A stretch of DNA of 64,000 nt from Circinella umbellata. Taxonomy: Eukaryota; Mucoromycota; Mucoromycetes; Mucorales; Lichtheimiaceae. The notes beneath the pieces were generated by a model, which did not search any database, was not told where the DNA came from, and saw only the letters and a program-made list of their open reading frames with translations. The translations under genes were made by a program, and so were the position numbers. This document shows, piece after piece, positions 22,816 to 34,608 of the stretch (position 1 is the first letter of the stretch; each line of letters opens with the position of its first letter). The stretch spans positions 1 to 64,000 of the forward strand of contig JAIWNF010000059.1 in NCBI GenBank assembly GCA_025093555.1, written 5' to 3'.

Positions 22816-22876
22816 ACACGCTTTACTATGATTTTTTCTATGTCTAATGTTTTGGGTTGGGTGTATGTTTTCTATT

Positions 22877-23977
22877 TTAAAACCATTTTCGATACCATGG
22901 GCGGGTTGTTACCATATTTTCCAGCTTCGTTCTGTCAACTGACGTATTGACTGTCGTACCTCGGTCAATCCTTGTTGACATCACTTCGCTTCCCAATATG
23001 GTATTATTCTCTGTATTCATAGAAAAAATCGTGTCATTAATCTGCGATCCTCTTTCAAATTGATTTCTTGGTTTATAATAATAACGTTCAAATGTTTGTG
23101 CTTTTTTACTCCAATTTGCATGTTCTTTTACAATATCAATTGGAATGCCTTCTTGTACTGCAAAAGTACTTGTAGCTGAACAAATTGAATGTGGAGTATA
23201 TTGGGTTGTATCAATTCCCGCCTCTTGCATAATCTTTTTTACTATATTCGCCACAGTATCTTCATTTATAGACCAAGGTTTTTCAGTGTTTATTCCACTT
23301 AAAAAGAATGTATCCTCGTCTGTTACTCCTTGTCGTTTATCTTGTATCCTTTCTTTGAAAACCCACATTGCTCTTACTGGGCACACTTGTTCATCCTTGA
23401 CGATTCCGATTTTTGACATTTTTGGTTTAATTTCTTTTGGAGTTCTTGCTATTATCATCATCCCCATTACAGTTCTGTTTTTGGTCTGTTTAAAATGTAC
23501 GTCTTGCCATTGTATTCTTGCAACATCTGAACGGGGTCTCCACATACTTGCAATACATAGTAATACCACTGCTTTCTCTTGTAGTTTCTTGATATCTAAC
23601 TTTTCATTTGTCTCCCATTTTCTTATAACGTTGATCACTTTTCTTACATCCCATGTTTCTTGGTGAATGTTTGGCAGCTTCAAGTCTGTATGCAACTTGG
23701 CTTTAAAGAAGTTTTTTATACCTACATCCTCTGCCAAAGGGGCTTCTTTTGGGTGTAATTCATTGATTACAGAAGCGATAGCAGATCTGTAGCCGTTGAG
23801 AGATTGGTATGATAAGTTTTGTTTTGTGACTAGAAATTCTGCCACTTTCTGTGGATTATATGTAGTTGGCTCAATCGGATCTGTTTGGCCTTGGCACCAT
23901 TGAACCCAACTTTTCCAGTTTCGATCATATAATTGGTCTGTCCTCTGTCTTTTTGCTTTTCTTGAGTAATCAATCAC
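22877..23977 (-). pseudogene. DIRS tyrosine recombinase, catalytic Arg changed
   Basis: About 366 aa, phage-integrase family, the enzyme that would insert the circular DNA intermediate. Visible are an N-terminal SAM-like core-binding region (RNWKSWVQWCQGQTDPIEPT), the first Arg block SMWRPRSDVARIQW, the HSICSATSTFAVQEG block, and HANWSKKAQTFERYYY with the nucleophile Tyr. The H-x-x-R motif reads H-S-I-C: the codon at 23180-23182 is TGT where CGT (Arg) is expected. The frame itself is open. The C-terminal 30 residues run through the internal complementary region. No ATG was seen at the start; it begins at GTG, overlapping the end of the RT frame. Confidence 0.88.
22907..23005 (-). repeat. DIRS internal complementary region
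   Basis: On the minus strand it reads ATATTGGGAAGC...GACAGTCAAT followed by GTCAGTTGACAGAACGAAGC...AATATGGTAAC. The first half matches the plus strand just outside the right repeat (26826-26880). The second half matches the plus strand just outside the left repeat (22699-22735). This is the reversed circle-junction arrangement known from DIRS-1. Confidence 0.85.
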
Positions 23978-26007
23978 TGTTTGACTATATCCTTCTGCTT
24001 GTCTTTTTCAGGAAATAAGTGCCATGTGATTAAGTTCCATTTCTTGTTTTTCATCTTGATCGTCATTGATTTTCCTTTGCTGTATTGCTGGACTAATGGC
24101 CACCAGAACTGTGTTTGCCAATCTGGTGTTATTAACACTGCTTCCTTTACCCGATCTGACCTTAGTTTTCTCATCACTCTTGGTATTGGTCTCTAAGGAG
24201 GATGTAAATAAATACCGGTTCTTGGCCACTGCTGGTTGAATGCATCTATGGCTTGTGCGTGTTGATCTTGTTCCCAGCTCCAATATGAGTTCACTCTGTA
24301 GTTGTTATAAGAGGCGAACGCGTCGACTACTCTTTTTCCCCATCTTTTGGTTATTCGATGGAATTCTTTCCACGACACCGTCCATTGATATACTGGATCT
24401 TTTTCTCTTCCTTTTCGGCTTAATCAATCGGCTACAATATTGTCTGTACCAGCTATATGTTCGTAATCGACGTTTATATTCTGCTCGTGGCATAATTCGT
24501 TGATCTTTAACGCTAATTCCTGTAGTGTAATTGATGCTATATTACCTGCTTTGCTGGCGTACTTGAGTGCAGATATATTGTCTGTGTAGATTTTTATTGT
24601 TGTATCCTTGATATTGAATTTCTTGACATGGAGTTTTAATCCAATCCAAATTGTTTTTAATTCCCTGACATTGATCGAGTGCACTTTTTCTGACTCTGTC
24701 CATTTTCCAGAAAAATTTCCAAGTTTTGAAGTGGCTCCCCAAGCTGTTCCCGAGGCATCAACATGTATCGTGATGTCTGGTGTTATTATTTGTTTGTGTA
24801 TAGGTAAGCCATTCTTGATCTTGGTCCATGTTAACCACCAAACTAGCTCTTGCAATGCTCGTGTCGATAAAGGGCAAGGTGCTTCCCAATTTGATTGGTA
24901 CTTCTTCAAATTTAATACTAAGTCTCGTTGAAGGAACCTGATACGAATTAAAACATCTCCCATCGCAGGAATTATAGATGTAAACTTTCCCAATAATGTT
25001 GCCATCCAGCGGCAGGATCTTGTTGTGGACTGGGCTTGTTTCACTTTGGATTTCAATTTGTGCATCTTTTCTTTTGGGACAAAGATCATCATGGTTTCGG
25101 TATCGAATGTAAAACCGAGGAACTCCTGTTTTTTTTGTGGTTCTAAAATGCTCTTGCTCCAATTGATAATATATCCTAGATGTTCCAGATGTTGGATGGT
25201 CTTCTTTGTATTTTGTCTTATTTCCACCATATTCTTCCCACACACCATTATGTCATCCAAATAATACACTATTCAGATACCTTGTTTCCTGAGTAGTTCT
25301 AATGCAAATCGAAATAGTTTTGAGTAAATCCTTGGAGACACGCTCATCCCAAACGGGAGAGATCGGTATTGCATGACAATCCATTTGTGCATGAAAGAGA
25401 GGTAATGTCTTGATTTCTGGTGTAGTGGTACTACCACGTAGGCATCTTTGAGATCTATCTTGACCATTAAGTCGTCCTTTTCTAATACGTCCCTTAATGC
25501 CGGTACGCCTTCCATTTTGAAGTAGTGGCATTGTATAAATTTGTTGATCTGTCTGCAGTCTAAAATGGGACAATATTTGGTTTTTTCTTTCATTGTAAAA
25601 AAGTTTGAAAGGTAATTTTTGTTTTGTGAAGGTGAAACTTCGATTATGCCTACTTCCAAGAACTTCTTCACTGCCTTGTCTACTTCTGTTTGTGTTTCTA
25701 AATCCAATTTGAGGTGTGTATTCCTCCATGGTACTGGTTGTTGTACAAATTGTACTTGATAACCTTCTTCTATCACTGATCGTGGCCAGTTGTGTGTCGT
25801 CATGTTCCGCCATGCTTCCTGAAAATTGTTTAGCCGACCACCCGGTTTTATCCCATCCTTCGGAATTCCATATGATTGTTGATTTATTTCGTGTGAGTTT
25901 TCGTGTGAGTTTATTTTTGTTGTTGTCATTTCCAATGGTATTAATGATGTTATTGTTGTTTTGTCTGTTGTTCGTCGTGGGGCAGACTGTTGGTGTTGTT
26001 CCTCCAT
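23974..26007 (-). pseudogene. DIRS RT, RNase H and methylase-like domain, broken
   Basis: From 26007: N-terminal region with GIPKDGIKPGGRLNNF, then RT blocks (VKIDLKDAYVVVPLH and LPFGMSVSPRIYSKLF), a TGA at 25273-25275 in front of IVYYLDDIMVCGKN, RNase H (IHVDASGTAWGA, RELKTIWIGL, IYTDNISALKYASK), a TGA at 24424-24426 inside the D-R-L-S motif, then the Dam-like methylase region (KRVVDAFASYNNYRVNSYWS, YLHPP before a TAG near 24194, RPIPRVMRKLRSDR). Three in-frame stops, all consistent with C-to-T or G-to-A changes. It ends at TGA 23974. Confidence 0.88.
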
Positions 26008-26019
26008 GGTCTTTGGTCC

Positions 26020-26712
26020 TTACGGCCAACTTCTTCCATGTCTACGTCCATCATTTTGGAATCCTCTTCTATGGTTACTCGCTCCTCTGACCACTGCTTG
26101 TTCATAGCGGGCTTGTTGAATCTTTTGCATACTTTCGGTTGAGAAAGCCAGGTCCTTTCCTGTATCCTCTTCGTCTTCGATATACCGGACTGATGGGGGG
26201 AGGCGTAGAGCTTTTCTCACAATTTCCTTTGTTTCATTATCAATTGTTTTCCCCATGGCAAAGTTGAATATGGCAAGTCTTCTGACTTTCTCCATGATGT
26301 TTTCCAAGTCTTCCTTTGTTGGTGCTTGTTCATTGTCCAAGAGAAATTCGAGATCCTCATATATTTCAGTTGTCGCTCTTCTGGCTTGTCTGAGTCTATC
26401 ACCATCCTTGTATTTTGTTTGAATGACAGTAGTGGCTTCCACATTTTGGCGTTTGAGTTCGTAACTGAATGCTTTATTAATCGCTCCTGATTTTGTCCAT
26501 TGTTTTCCTTCATAGTGAATAAGGTCTTTTGAGTACTGTTTAAGGGTGTCTTGTAATATTCTGTTGTTTGTTTCTTCCAAGTCATTAAGAATTTGTGGTG
26601 GAAGTTCATATATTCCTTTCCTATCTCGTTCATTTGCTTTGAGTTTAAGTTCTCTTGCAATTTCCAATAGTTCTTACAATTCCTCGGGGGATATTTCATC
26701 TCGGTTTGTCAT
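26020..26712 (-). pseudogene. DIRS gag-like ORF, broken near start
   Basis: ATG at 26712 with MTNRDEISPEEL, then TAA near 26676, and an open frame to 26020. The product is rich in charged residues and predicted mostly helical (NNRILQDTLKQYSKDLIHYE and on). It lies first in the element, before RT, where DIRS elements have their nucleocapsid-like gene. No zinc finger was seen. Confidence 0.7.
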
Positions 26713-26737
26713 CTACTTGTTTTCATGAATGCGTGGC

Positions 26738-26828
26738 TTTAAGAGATATAACTTGTATTAGAATAGAAAAATTTTAAAATATATAATAATCTGAGAATAA
26801 AAGTGTGACTTTGGGAGTGTTACCATAT
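26738..26828 (-). repeat. DIRS right inverted terminal repeat
   Basis: Reverse complement of 22727-22815 with a few mismatches (for instance AGTGTGACTTTGGGAGTG against the left arm). Confidence 0.88.
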
Positions 26829-26870
26829 TGGGAAGCAAAGTGATGTCAACAAGGATTGACCGAGGTATGA

Positions 26871-27376
26871 CAGTCAATCGTCTTTTTCTACAAAATAATC
26901 TCAATTCCATACGGTCTGCTGTTACTGGTTCCAAATTACTTAGTTGCTGCCTCCCAAACTTAAATGTGGATCCGATCATGTGACTCCCAATGACCAATCG
27001 AGAGCGAAGTCGATGCATATGATGGCGGTTAGGTTGGCTCCCTAGAGGTCGCCTACATCCTTGTAACAAATGCCATCAAACTACTTTTTCCAAAAAACAT
27101 ACCATTCAATGTCTTAACATGCATAGTCGCCTACATATCTCATACTACCAACCTGATCCAGTATTATTTTTTCTAAATCAGCTACCCAAAGGGCAACCAA
27201 CTTCACCAAAACAAATACAATATTTAACTTCTTACTGGCCAATCCTCTGCTCTATCCTCATGGAATTCGACTCCTACCACCACCCAACCAGCAATCAGCA
27301 GCAATACCAAGACCCAAATCCAGGTGTGGCTCTCATCAAGTGGATTACTCCCCCTGCTCCTCAAGTTACTGAATAA
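26871..27376 (+). pseudogene. LINE ORF2 C-terminal part
   Basis: Continues the ORF2 frame after the DIRS insertion: NRLFLQNNLNSIRSAVTG, then IRWRLGWLPRGR-like sequence and the C-x2-C ... H ... C-x3-H motif (LHPCNKCHQ to IQCLNMH) common at the end of LINE ORF2. TGA codons at 26981-26983 and 27020-27022 sit where Arg (CGA) is expected. The stop is at 27376. Its presence proves that the DIRS is inserted within this LINE. Confidence 0.85.
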
Positions 27377-29362
27377 CATACTATTCCTTTCCTTGAAACA
27401 TTACTTTAATTTATTTACACCCCTCTCTTTATTCTTTATTTTTATCTTTATTTTTTATTTTTGTCTTTTCCTCTACCCCCTCCTCACAGCTTTAGCAACG
27501 ACATAAACGCAATATAATAATTTTTTCTCATACCATAATTCTAACAGCAACCCCTACCACTTTCAAAGCAGAACGCCTTCTATCTTTATTTTCATAAGCA
27601 ACTTCTCCTCAATCTCTTACCTTTTTCCCTATTTACTCGCATAGGGTTTTCATTCCCTCTACCCCCACTACCTTGTCTCGAGCAAATATGTCCACCAAGG
27701 ACGCTGTGCTCAATTTGAGACGTTAAATAAAATAAATCGAATTTAAACGTATGTCGCTAACATTACATAGGAAATTATATTGCCGCTCAACCTTGCTCCA
27801 AACATTCCGACAGGTCCTCTTGATGCGATCTTGAATTCGACTTTAGTTTCTCATTTTTTATTTTCTTGTGGTACTGAATGGTATATATGGCATTAAACTC
27901 TCCAAGATTGTGTACTCACACCAATCAGTCTCCTACCTAGGACACCATTTCCAAGCTAATTTCTCTCCTACTATGACGACATCGGATTTTTTTCATTTGC
28001 CTCTTTCTGTGTACACATCATCTTCTCTAATACTATAGTAGCTATTTGGAGGGTACGCTGATTATATATCTTTTTCTTCTGCTTTTTTGCCCCGCAGTTA
28101 TTATTGATTTTGCACATAAGCTTTTCATCTGCTTCCATCTCGAAGATTCACTTTTTACACATCTGCCTTCATACGTTTTATTTTCTTCTTCAAATATAAA
28201 TATAGATAAAGTCTATCTCATATTGATAAAACTGTTTATCTTCTATTTATATTATATTACCTTCTTTTTTCTTTTCTTTATCATCTCCCTTCTTCCCTTA
28301 CATACTTCATTGTGCCTTTCGCATCACTGTGGTTATCTGTTGTTTCTTGCGTATGATTTCCAACCGCTAATATACAGCAATTACCAGTGACCATCAATAA
28401 AAAATCCAGTCACTGTTCTGGGAATCTTAAATAAGCTTATTTAAAATATCATAGACGGACAGGTCCAAAATTTTTACAATAGGAGATTAAGATTGCCATG
28501 TAGAGTCTTTGACTAAATGTGACTTTTCTAGAATCTGAAAAAAAATTTTAACATTATTTTTATACAGAGCCAATGGAACATACTTGGGTGGACTCACACT
28601 ACAAAACTTGATATGTTTATCTATTTATTTTTATTTTACATTGAATCTATGAGGCAGAATTGGCGATTAATACAGTAGGAGGGAGAGCATGAGAATTCAA
28701 GAAACTTATAAATATGATCGTTTGATCAAGAGATAGAAAGTGAAACAACTGGTGTAAGAATTAATAATGTATTAACTGTACAATGATTAATAATAATAAT
28801 AGTGGTAATAATAAATATTTTAATGCGTTTTAACTTTTTTCAACGTAATAAAAAAACATTCTTCCACGGCCAATTTATCTATGACCTGTTGCAAAAGTGT
28901 AAAAGAATGAGCATGTATTGGAGTGACATTCATTCATCAACAAGTTGGCATATGCATTATAATTAGTAAAGAGTTTAACTTTTTACCTATCATATGTAGG
29001 TCATCCTAGCATTTATCTAATTTCTCATATACGATGACTCCTTTAATACCCTTTTATGTCCACATCTATTTCATTACTTATAGTATCTACATAAGTTTAA
29101 TTCGAACTTCATTGTCGAAAGACATGGGTACTTGTTCAATTCGACAGCACTTTGGACTTAAAAGTAATGACGATAATGATAAGAATCGCTATCCTTTTCA
29201 ATAATTGATGATTAAAATCAGATAGAATGAACATGAGAAAACATTCTTCTATTTAAGAGAAGAATTTCTATTATGTTAATTCTTTAATTTATACAGTTGA
29301 TATATTTTATGCATATTTTTTTTCACAAACCGCTTATAATCTTTTTACTTTAAACCAAACAA
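27377..29362. other. Intergenic, LINE tail and noncoding
   Basis: About 2 kb with no supported gene. The first 300 bases are pyrimidine-rich and may be the LINE 3-prime region, ending near AATAAAATAAA at 27726. ORF 28046-28390 is hydrophobic and low-complexity, probably chance. No repeats or RNA genes were seen. Confidence 0.45.
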
Positions 29363-30635
29363 ATGATTCCAAGTCCAAAGTTCATCCATGACAGCGATCA
29401 TTATGACATTAATTCAGACAACCAACGACGAAAAAGTTTTTTTAGCTCATATTTACTATTTAAAAAACTATATCGTCAACAATTCCTTGATGCGCATCCT
29501 GAGTTGACAAAACGTGAACTTGTTCAAAAAATATCTACTGCCTATTTAGATCTTGATCAGGTAAAACGTAATACATGTTTATAAAAGAATGAGCGTGTGA
29601 AGAGAATGACATAATATCTGTATAATATGAACCATAAGCCTGTTGATATTTATTTACTGTATATTGAAAATTCAATTCAATAAATCATAGGAAGAACGAG
29701 AAAAACTTCAAAGTCAATATGAGAAATTGAAAAAATCAGAAAGTCAATTAAAAGAAAGATTTCAAAAGAAAAAAGAATGGGTAAGTTTTCAAGAAGAAAC
29801 AACAGTAATGCATAACGACAAACACAATTCAACTGACTTGTAAAGAAAAAGAAACAGAATAATGTTGTCAAGGAGAATGAAGGAGTATACAATCTATTCC
29901 GGAAAAGGTATATGTCAAAAATAATGAAGGAGAATAAACGATTACAAAGAAAAGAAATTTTTAAACGTGTAGGAGAAGCATATCGAAATATGTCAATGGT
30001 AATAAGAACAGTATTTACAAATTTAATACATACTTTTTCATTTTGGATCACTTTATTGATATATTTATATATATTATATTTAGGATGAGAAAGAAAAGTT
30101 ATGTGATGAAGTACAAAGAAATGCAGCAAAACGACGACTAGATCAACAAAAGAAGAAAAAATGGTGAAGAAACAATACAGTGTATTTGCATTATTTTACA
30201 AAGAACAATCAATTAAAATAAAAAAGAAAAATCCAACGATGAGTCCACAAGATACAATGAAAAAAGTGGCTATGATATATCGAAAACTGGGAAAGGTACT
30301 TTTTAGGACGATAATGAGATGTTTGTAATTTGTTTTAATGATCTGATTTATTCGAGTAGGAAGAGAAAGAGAATATACGACGTCGAGCCCAAGAATTAAA
30401 AGATGATGTACCAAAACAAAAAAAGCGACCACAATTAAATTTCATGTTATTTGCTGAAGAAAGAAAGCCATTATATTTACAAAAGTTTCCAAATAAATCA
30501 CCACAAGATATACTTCAATTAATAGGATGGGAATGGAAAGTAACTCCGGACACTATCAAAGAGCAATATAAACGTGAATCGAGAAAACGTTTAACAGAAT
30601 ATAGATTATCTATGCGTTCTACGGGTAAGTTTTAG
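29363..30635 (+). CDS. Protein with four HMG-box-like domains
   Basis: ATG at 29363. Exons: 29363-29560, 29691-29780, 29846-29998, 30084-30295, 30360-30635, all GT-AG. Four HMG-box-like units in series: box 1 (FFSSYLLFKKLYRQQF to LQSQYEKLKK), box 2 (GVYNLFRKRYMSKIMKE to EKLCDEVQRN), box 3 (SVFALFYKEQSIKIKKK to RRRAQELKDD), box 4 (LNFMLFAEERKPLYLQKF to YKRESRKRLTEYR). Introns fall within boxes. HMG boxes bend DNA; multi-box proteins include UBF-like and mitochondrial packaging factors. Exon 4 is 212 bases, one short of a whole frame: an A-run near 30155-30160 must shift by one base to reach box 3. So it is either a pseudogene, a strain variant or a sequence error. The true 3-prime end may be another exon, as GTAAGT follows at 30625. 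Confidence 0.68.
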
Positions 30636-31159
30636 ATATTAAAAAGTAGTAGTAATCTCATATAGTTTATCAGATTACTAAATGGACTCTTAATTTATTT
30701 ATTCTTATATATTAGAAAATAACTGATAATGATACTTTTCAGACCAAAATAAATACAAAAACCTTTATATGATACCTTATTTGTATTTGTATTTGGATTG
30801 TATTCATCCATCCATATATCATTCAAAATTAAATAATAATAATAATTGTGTATGTTTGCTTAAAAACAAACTTTTGAATTAATATATTGATAATCTCATT
30901 ATAGTTATAGTTATAGTTATCATTATCGTTATTATTATAGCTAGTTTATAATACACTTTTATCTGACTAATAAAAAGTGTCATTTTCTGCATAATAAGTT
31001 ACAGTATGGCTTTGGGTTTACAAGGAATAATCTCAATCGGAACTATCAGGCACCAGCCACCAGTTAAAATCGGGGTTTCCTAAATAACCATGGTTGGAAA
31101 TACTCAAACGCCTTTTGAAATAAGTCAACACTACATTTCATATCACATAACATATCACT
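30636..31159. other. Intergenic, upstream of bS16m
   Basis: AT-rich spacer with a short TTATAG(TTATAG) repeat near 30904-30920. No gene was seen. Confidence 0.5.
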
Positions 31160-31605
31160 ATGGTCGTTCGCATGCGCCTTGCCCGTTTTGGTCGACGAAA
31201 TCTTCCATATTATCACATTGTTGTCGCTAATGCTCGTACAGCACGTAACAGTAAACCCATTGAAAAAGTCGGTACTTACAATCCTATTCCAGACGAAGCA
31301 GGCAATAAAGTAGTCAATCTCAACTTTGATCGTGTAAAATATTGGTTAACTGTGGGTGCTCAACCAAGTGATACCGTAGAAAAGCTTCTTGTCAAGGTAA
31401 AATAATTAATTAAAGAATTCGACGTATAGTGGGTTTATAAGAATTAGAAAAGAATGAATGTGGTTTTTTTTTTGTGATTGTTATTGTTTGCCTTTTAGTA
31501 ACTCAGCGTTATTCTTGTTATTAGGCAAATATTGTTCCTCAAGCACCAAAACCTTGGATGAAGGAAGCTGCCAAACGATTTGAATCATCCTCAACACCAC
31601 AATAA
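31160..31605 (+). CDS. MRPS16: Mitochondrial small-subunit ribosomal protein bS16m
   Basis: Two exons, 31160-31396 and 31525-31605, joined by a 128-base GT-AG intron, giving 105 aa. The N-terminus [20 protein letters not shown] is the bacterial S16 signature; [13 protein letters not shown] and [22 protein letters not shown] complete the fold. S16 proteins are small components of the mitochondrial small ribosomal subunit and act in mitochondria. The start is the only ATG fitting the family N-terminus. The stop codon TAA overlaps an AATAAA hexamer (31601-31606), so the possible poly(A) signal lies on the stop. Length and composition look intact; confidence is high. Confidence 0.94.
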
Positions 31606-33696
31606 AAGCACTCATACATTTTGATTCTTTAAAAAACATTGATAAACATCAAATATATATATAGAGAGAGTCATCCTCATCAATCCACATAAATACTTTA
31701 CCAATACATCCCCCCATGGTCTTCTCTTTCATACGCAACACAACAAATTTTTATTATCTCAATATTAGAAAAAAAAACATAATAATAATAAATGGATGAT
31801 TCGGTATATTCACCATATTTGTAAATCCGGAATTTTTGTTGTATTAGGATGAGCGGATCTGTTACCGTTTTTATTTATATTCATTCATTAAATATCTGTT
31901 AAAAAAACTTATGTGACACTAATTCGTTTACAGTTATACAGAATGAGGATATTGGTGAGTATTTATTGTTGTACTTGATGTATTTTTGTGTATCTAACTA
32001 CAATATATCATACTTGAATAAAAATGGATAGAGTACAGAAAGTATTTTATTATCTTTATGCGAAACATTTGATTTGGATGGCAAGTAATAAGATAGTAAA
32101 CTCTCATTATTGACAAATTTTATTGGTATGTATTAGTGTTTGATATGTAGAAGAAAAACATTCTCTGCCAAAGGTTGATAAGTTAACTATTTAGAGGAAC
32201 AAAGCATTTTACTTGTACAGAATTTTATATTAGTTTCAAGCAGTCCATCTTTTTTCAGTATGACGTTTGGGAGTAACTTTCATAGTGTATGATCTAACAG
32301 CCCTCTGGTAGCATGAAAAAGAAAATGAATCAAATGCTAGTTATTTTATTTAATGATACAACGTTAGAAATAGAATTTGGCTACCATTGAACAAATAATG
32401 TGTTCATACTAAGCCAACTTTAACTATCCATTCCAAAACAGGTATGATGATAAATTTAACCCAAGAAAACTTGAATGTAATGTATATAGTGTAAATGCTG
32501 ATAGTTATTTAGACAAGATGTTTTTTTCTTGTTCTAGATGATTTTTTGTTTTCATGTAGATGAGAGGAAGAGAAGAATTAATTAATAATGTTAGCTACAT
32601 ATAATAATATAAAGGATAAGAAACCCTACTATATTATTAATATATTTGAAAATATACATTCTCCTCGTATTGTATTATATACGTAATCGTTCAACCTATT
32701 ATTTTAAAGTGTATGGAAGAGTAAGTCGATTTATTAATGGTTATTAAAAGTTATTACGTATATATCAACAATTGCAAGAAACAACTAATAAAGGGGGTTA
32801 TAATGTGTCAACATGTAGAAGAAAGTTATCATGCAGTTATAGTATTTCCAAAGTCAGCAAGGCAAGGTCTTCAAAAAATTCATTTATCTCTTTCTCCCCA
32901 CATAACAATTTCTTTATCAGGAAAGTACCCACACAATAATTATTTATTATATAATAGATACACATCATAATTATGAGAGGTATATTAAATACATATAGTA
33001 CACTTAATGTACAACAAGAAAAATTAGAACTAGACCATAAAAAATCAAAAAGGGGTAAAGTGCCCGAAAAAGTTGAGAACAAGTTATTGAATATAAGAAA
33101 TAACTTATAATAATAATACGTACACTGGTTATATATATTTATAAATATATATAACAAAATAAAAGATTTACATGGAATATAAGAAGCAGATAATATATAT
33201 AAAATAAAAAGCATACAAAAAAAAGAAAGAAAAGAATCATAATAGTTGTTTGTGCATGTAGAGGATCATAAGAATATATATATACTACAAACTACTGTTT
33301 ACAAAGATACCAATAAGTGAAGCTAAATTATACCTTGTATACAAGAATAGTATTCATTATGAATATGTCCTAAGCTTGGAGAAAAAAAAAAGAGCTAGGG
33401 GGGGAGATGGAATTTTAATTCCCAAACTCTAATAATGGTATTTGTTTTTTTCAAAAAAAAATTTCCTAATGTTTATAATAAATAAAAGACATAAAAAGAA
33501 AAAAAAAGCTTAAAAGATATTGCATTAGTCAATAGGGAAAAATAAATAAAATCGACACTCAAAGAGGAAGGGTGGGTTAGGCTTTTGAAGAAGAGGAAGG
33601 AGGTTTACATACAAAGGATTTAAAGAGAAAATATTAAGAATAATAAACAGACTATTTTGGACGAGCAGAAAATACTTTACTATCGGAAATGAAATT
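31606..33696. other. Intergenic, no gene seen
   Basis: About 2.1 kb of AT-rich sequence with many A-runs. The ORF at 32737-32970 lacks family motifs and sits in random-looking sequence, so it was not called. bS16m and the lectin-like gene converge on this spacer. Confidence 0.5.
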
Positions 33697-34553
33697 TCAT
33701 GGGGATTGTGGTGTCATCATTGATAAATTGATAATCAGGCGTTTAGATAGTGCAAGAGCAGTTTCCTTGTGATTATTCAGCTGATCACTTTGGTCAAAAA
33801 TCTTGAGTGCCTATAAGAATAATAATAATAATAAAGATGAAAAAAAAAACAAGTTCAGTTTGTTAAAGGGAGTACAAGTGAGAAGCAGCAGATGACAACT
33901 GGTGTTAGGTCGTACCTCATCTTGTGCCATGGACTGCAACCGTGCGCGGGTTTTCTCGGCCGCTTCTTCTTCTTCATTTATGACTGTTGTTCCAGATGGT
34001 TGAGTTAAACGCGCTGCTTCTTGCTCTTTTATTAATTGCCATACATGATATGCTGCTGCCATTGCAATTGTTTTATCGCTAAAAATATCATATATGTATA
34101 TATATATATAATTTAAGTACGAGAAATTAAGGCGTATTTCATCCAACTTTGCAAAGTTGTACAAAAGAGAAAAAAAAGAACGCGTTTCTAGCCATACTTT
34201 TATTTTTGTTTCGTTTTACCTTAAATGAGGATTACGTTCAAGATATACAAGTTGATGACATTCTTTGAAAGCGTTAAGTGTAAGACCTGCTGTAACTGAG
34301 CTTTGTGATCCACGTTTCGCAGGTGTTAGACCATATACTGGAAAAACTTCATCACTAATACTACTTGATGTACTTGTTTGAGATAAAGTCCTGGATAATG
34401 AAACTCCGGAACTACCGGATTGACCGAAATGGTATGCTTCAGTAGTAATATGAGGAGGAGTGTCACCAGAAGTCCGTATGACTAGTGTACCAATATTAGG
34501 TCTTGTTGACGCGTCAACGTTTCCTTCAACATTGGTAGTTTCTTTTTCACTAA

Positions 34554-34608
<55 letters not shown>

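Larger units (their letters stand above)
22707..26870 (-). mobile_element. DIRS-type tyrosine-recombinase retrotransposon
   Basis: Flanked by inverted terminal repeats (22727-22815 and 26738-26828) instead of direct LTRs. Genes, all on minus, run gag-like, RT-RNase H-methylase, tyrosine recombinase. An internal complementary region near the recombinase end mirrors both outer ends, as in Dictyostelium DIRS-1. There is no target duplication: left flank ATGTCAGT and right flank CAGTCAAT overlap by CAGT, and joining at that overlap restores the LINE frame. The exact outer border is uncertain by a few bases. Stop codons in gag and RT and an altered catalytic residue in the recombinase indicate it is dead. 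Confidence 0.93.
18360..27376 (+). mobile_element. LINE retrotransposon, split by a DIRS element
   Basis: A non-LTR element on the plus strand with ORF1 (zinc-binding and coiled coil), an A-rich spacer with (AAT)n, and ORF2 with endonuclease, reverse transcriptase and a C-terminal CCHC-like block. ORF2 is interrupted at about 22705 by a DIRS element and resumes at about 26871. Joining the flanks keeps the reading frame. Multiple nonsense codons show the copy is dead. No tail or target duplication was identified; the 3-prime end is probably near 27.4-27.7 kb. Confidence 0.85.

Noticed and set aside
32737..32970. 77-codon plus ORF in the spacer after bS16m
   Set aside because: No motif, no supported splice sites and surrounding random composition.
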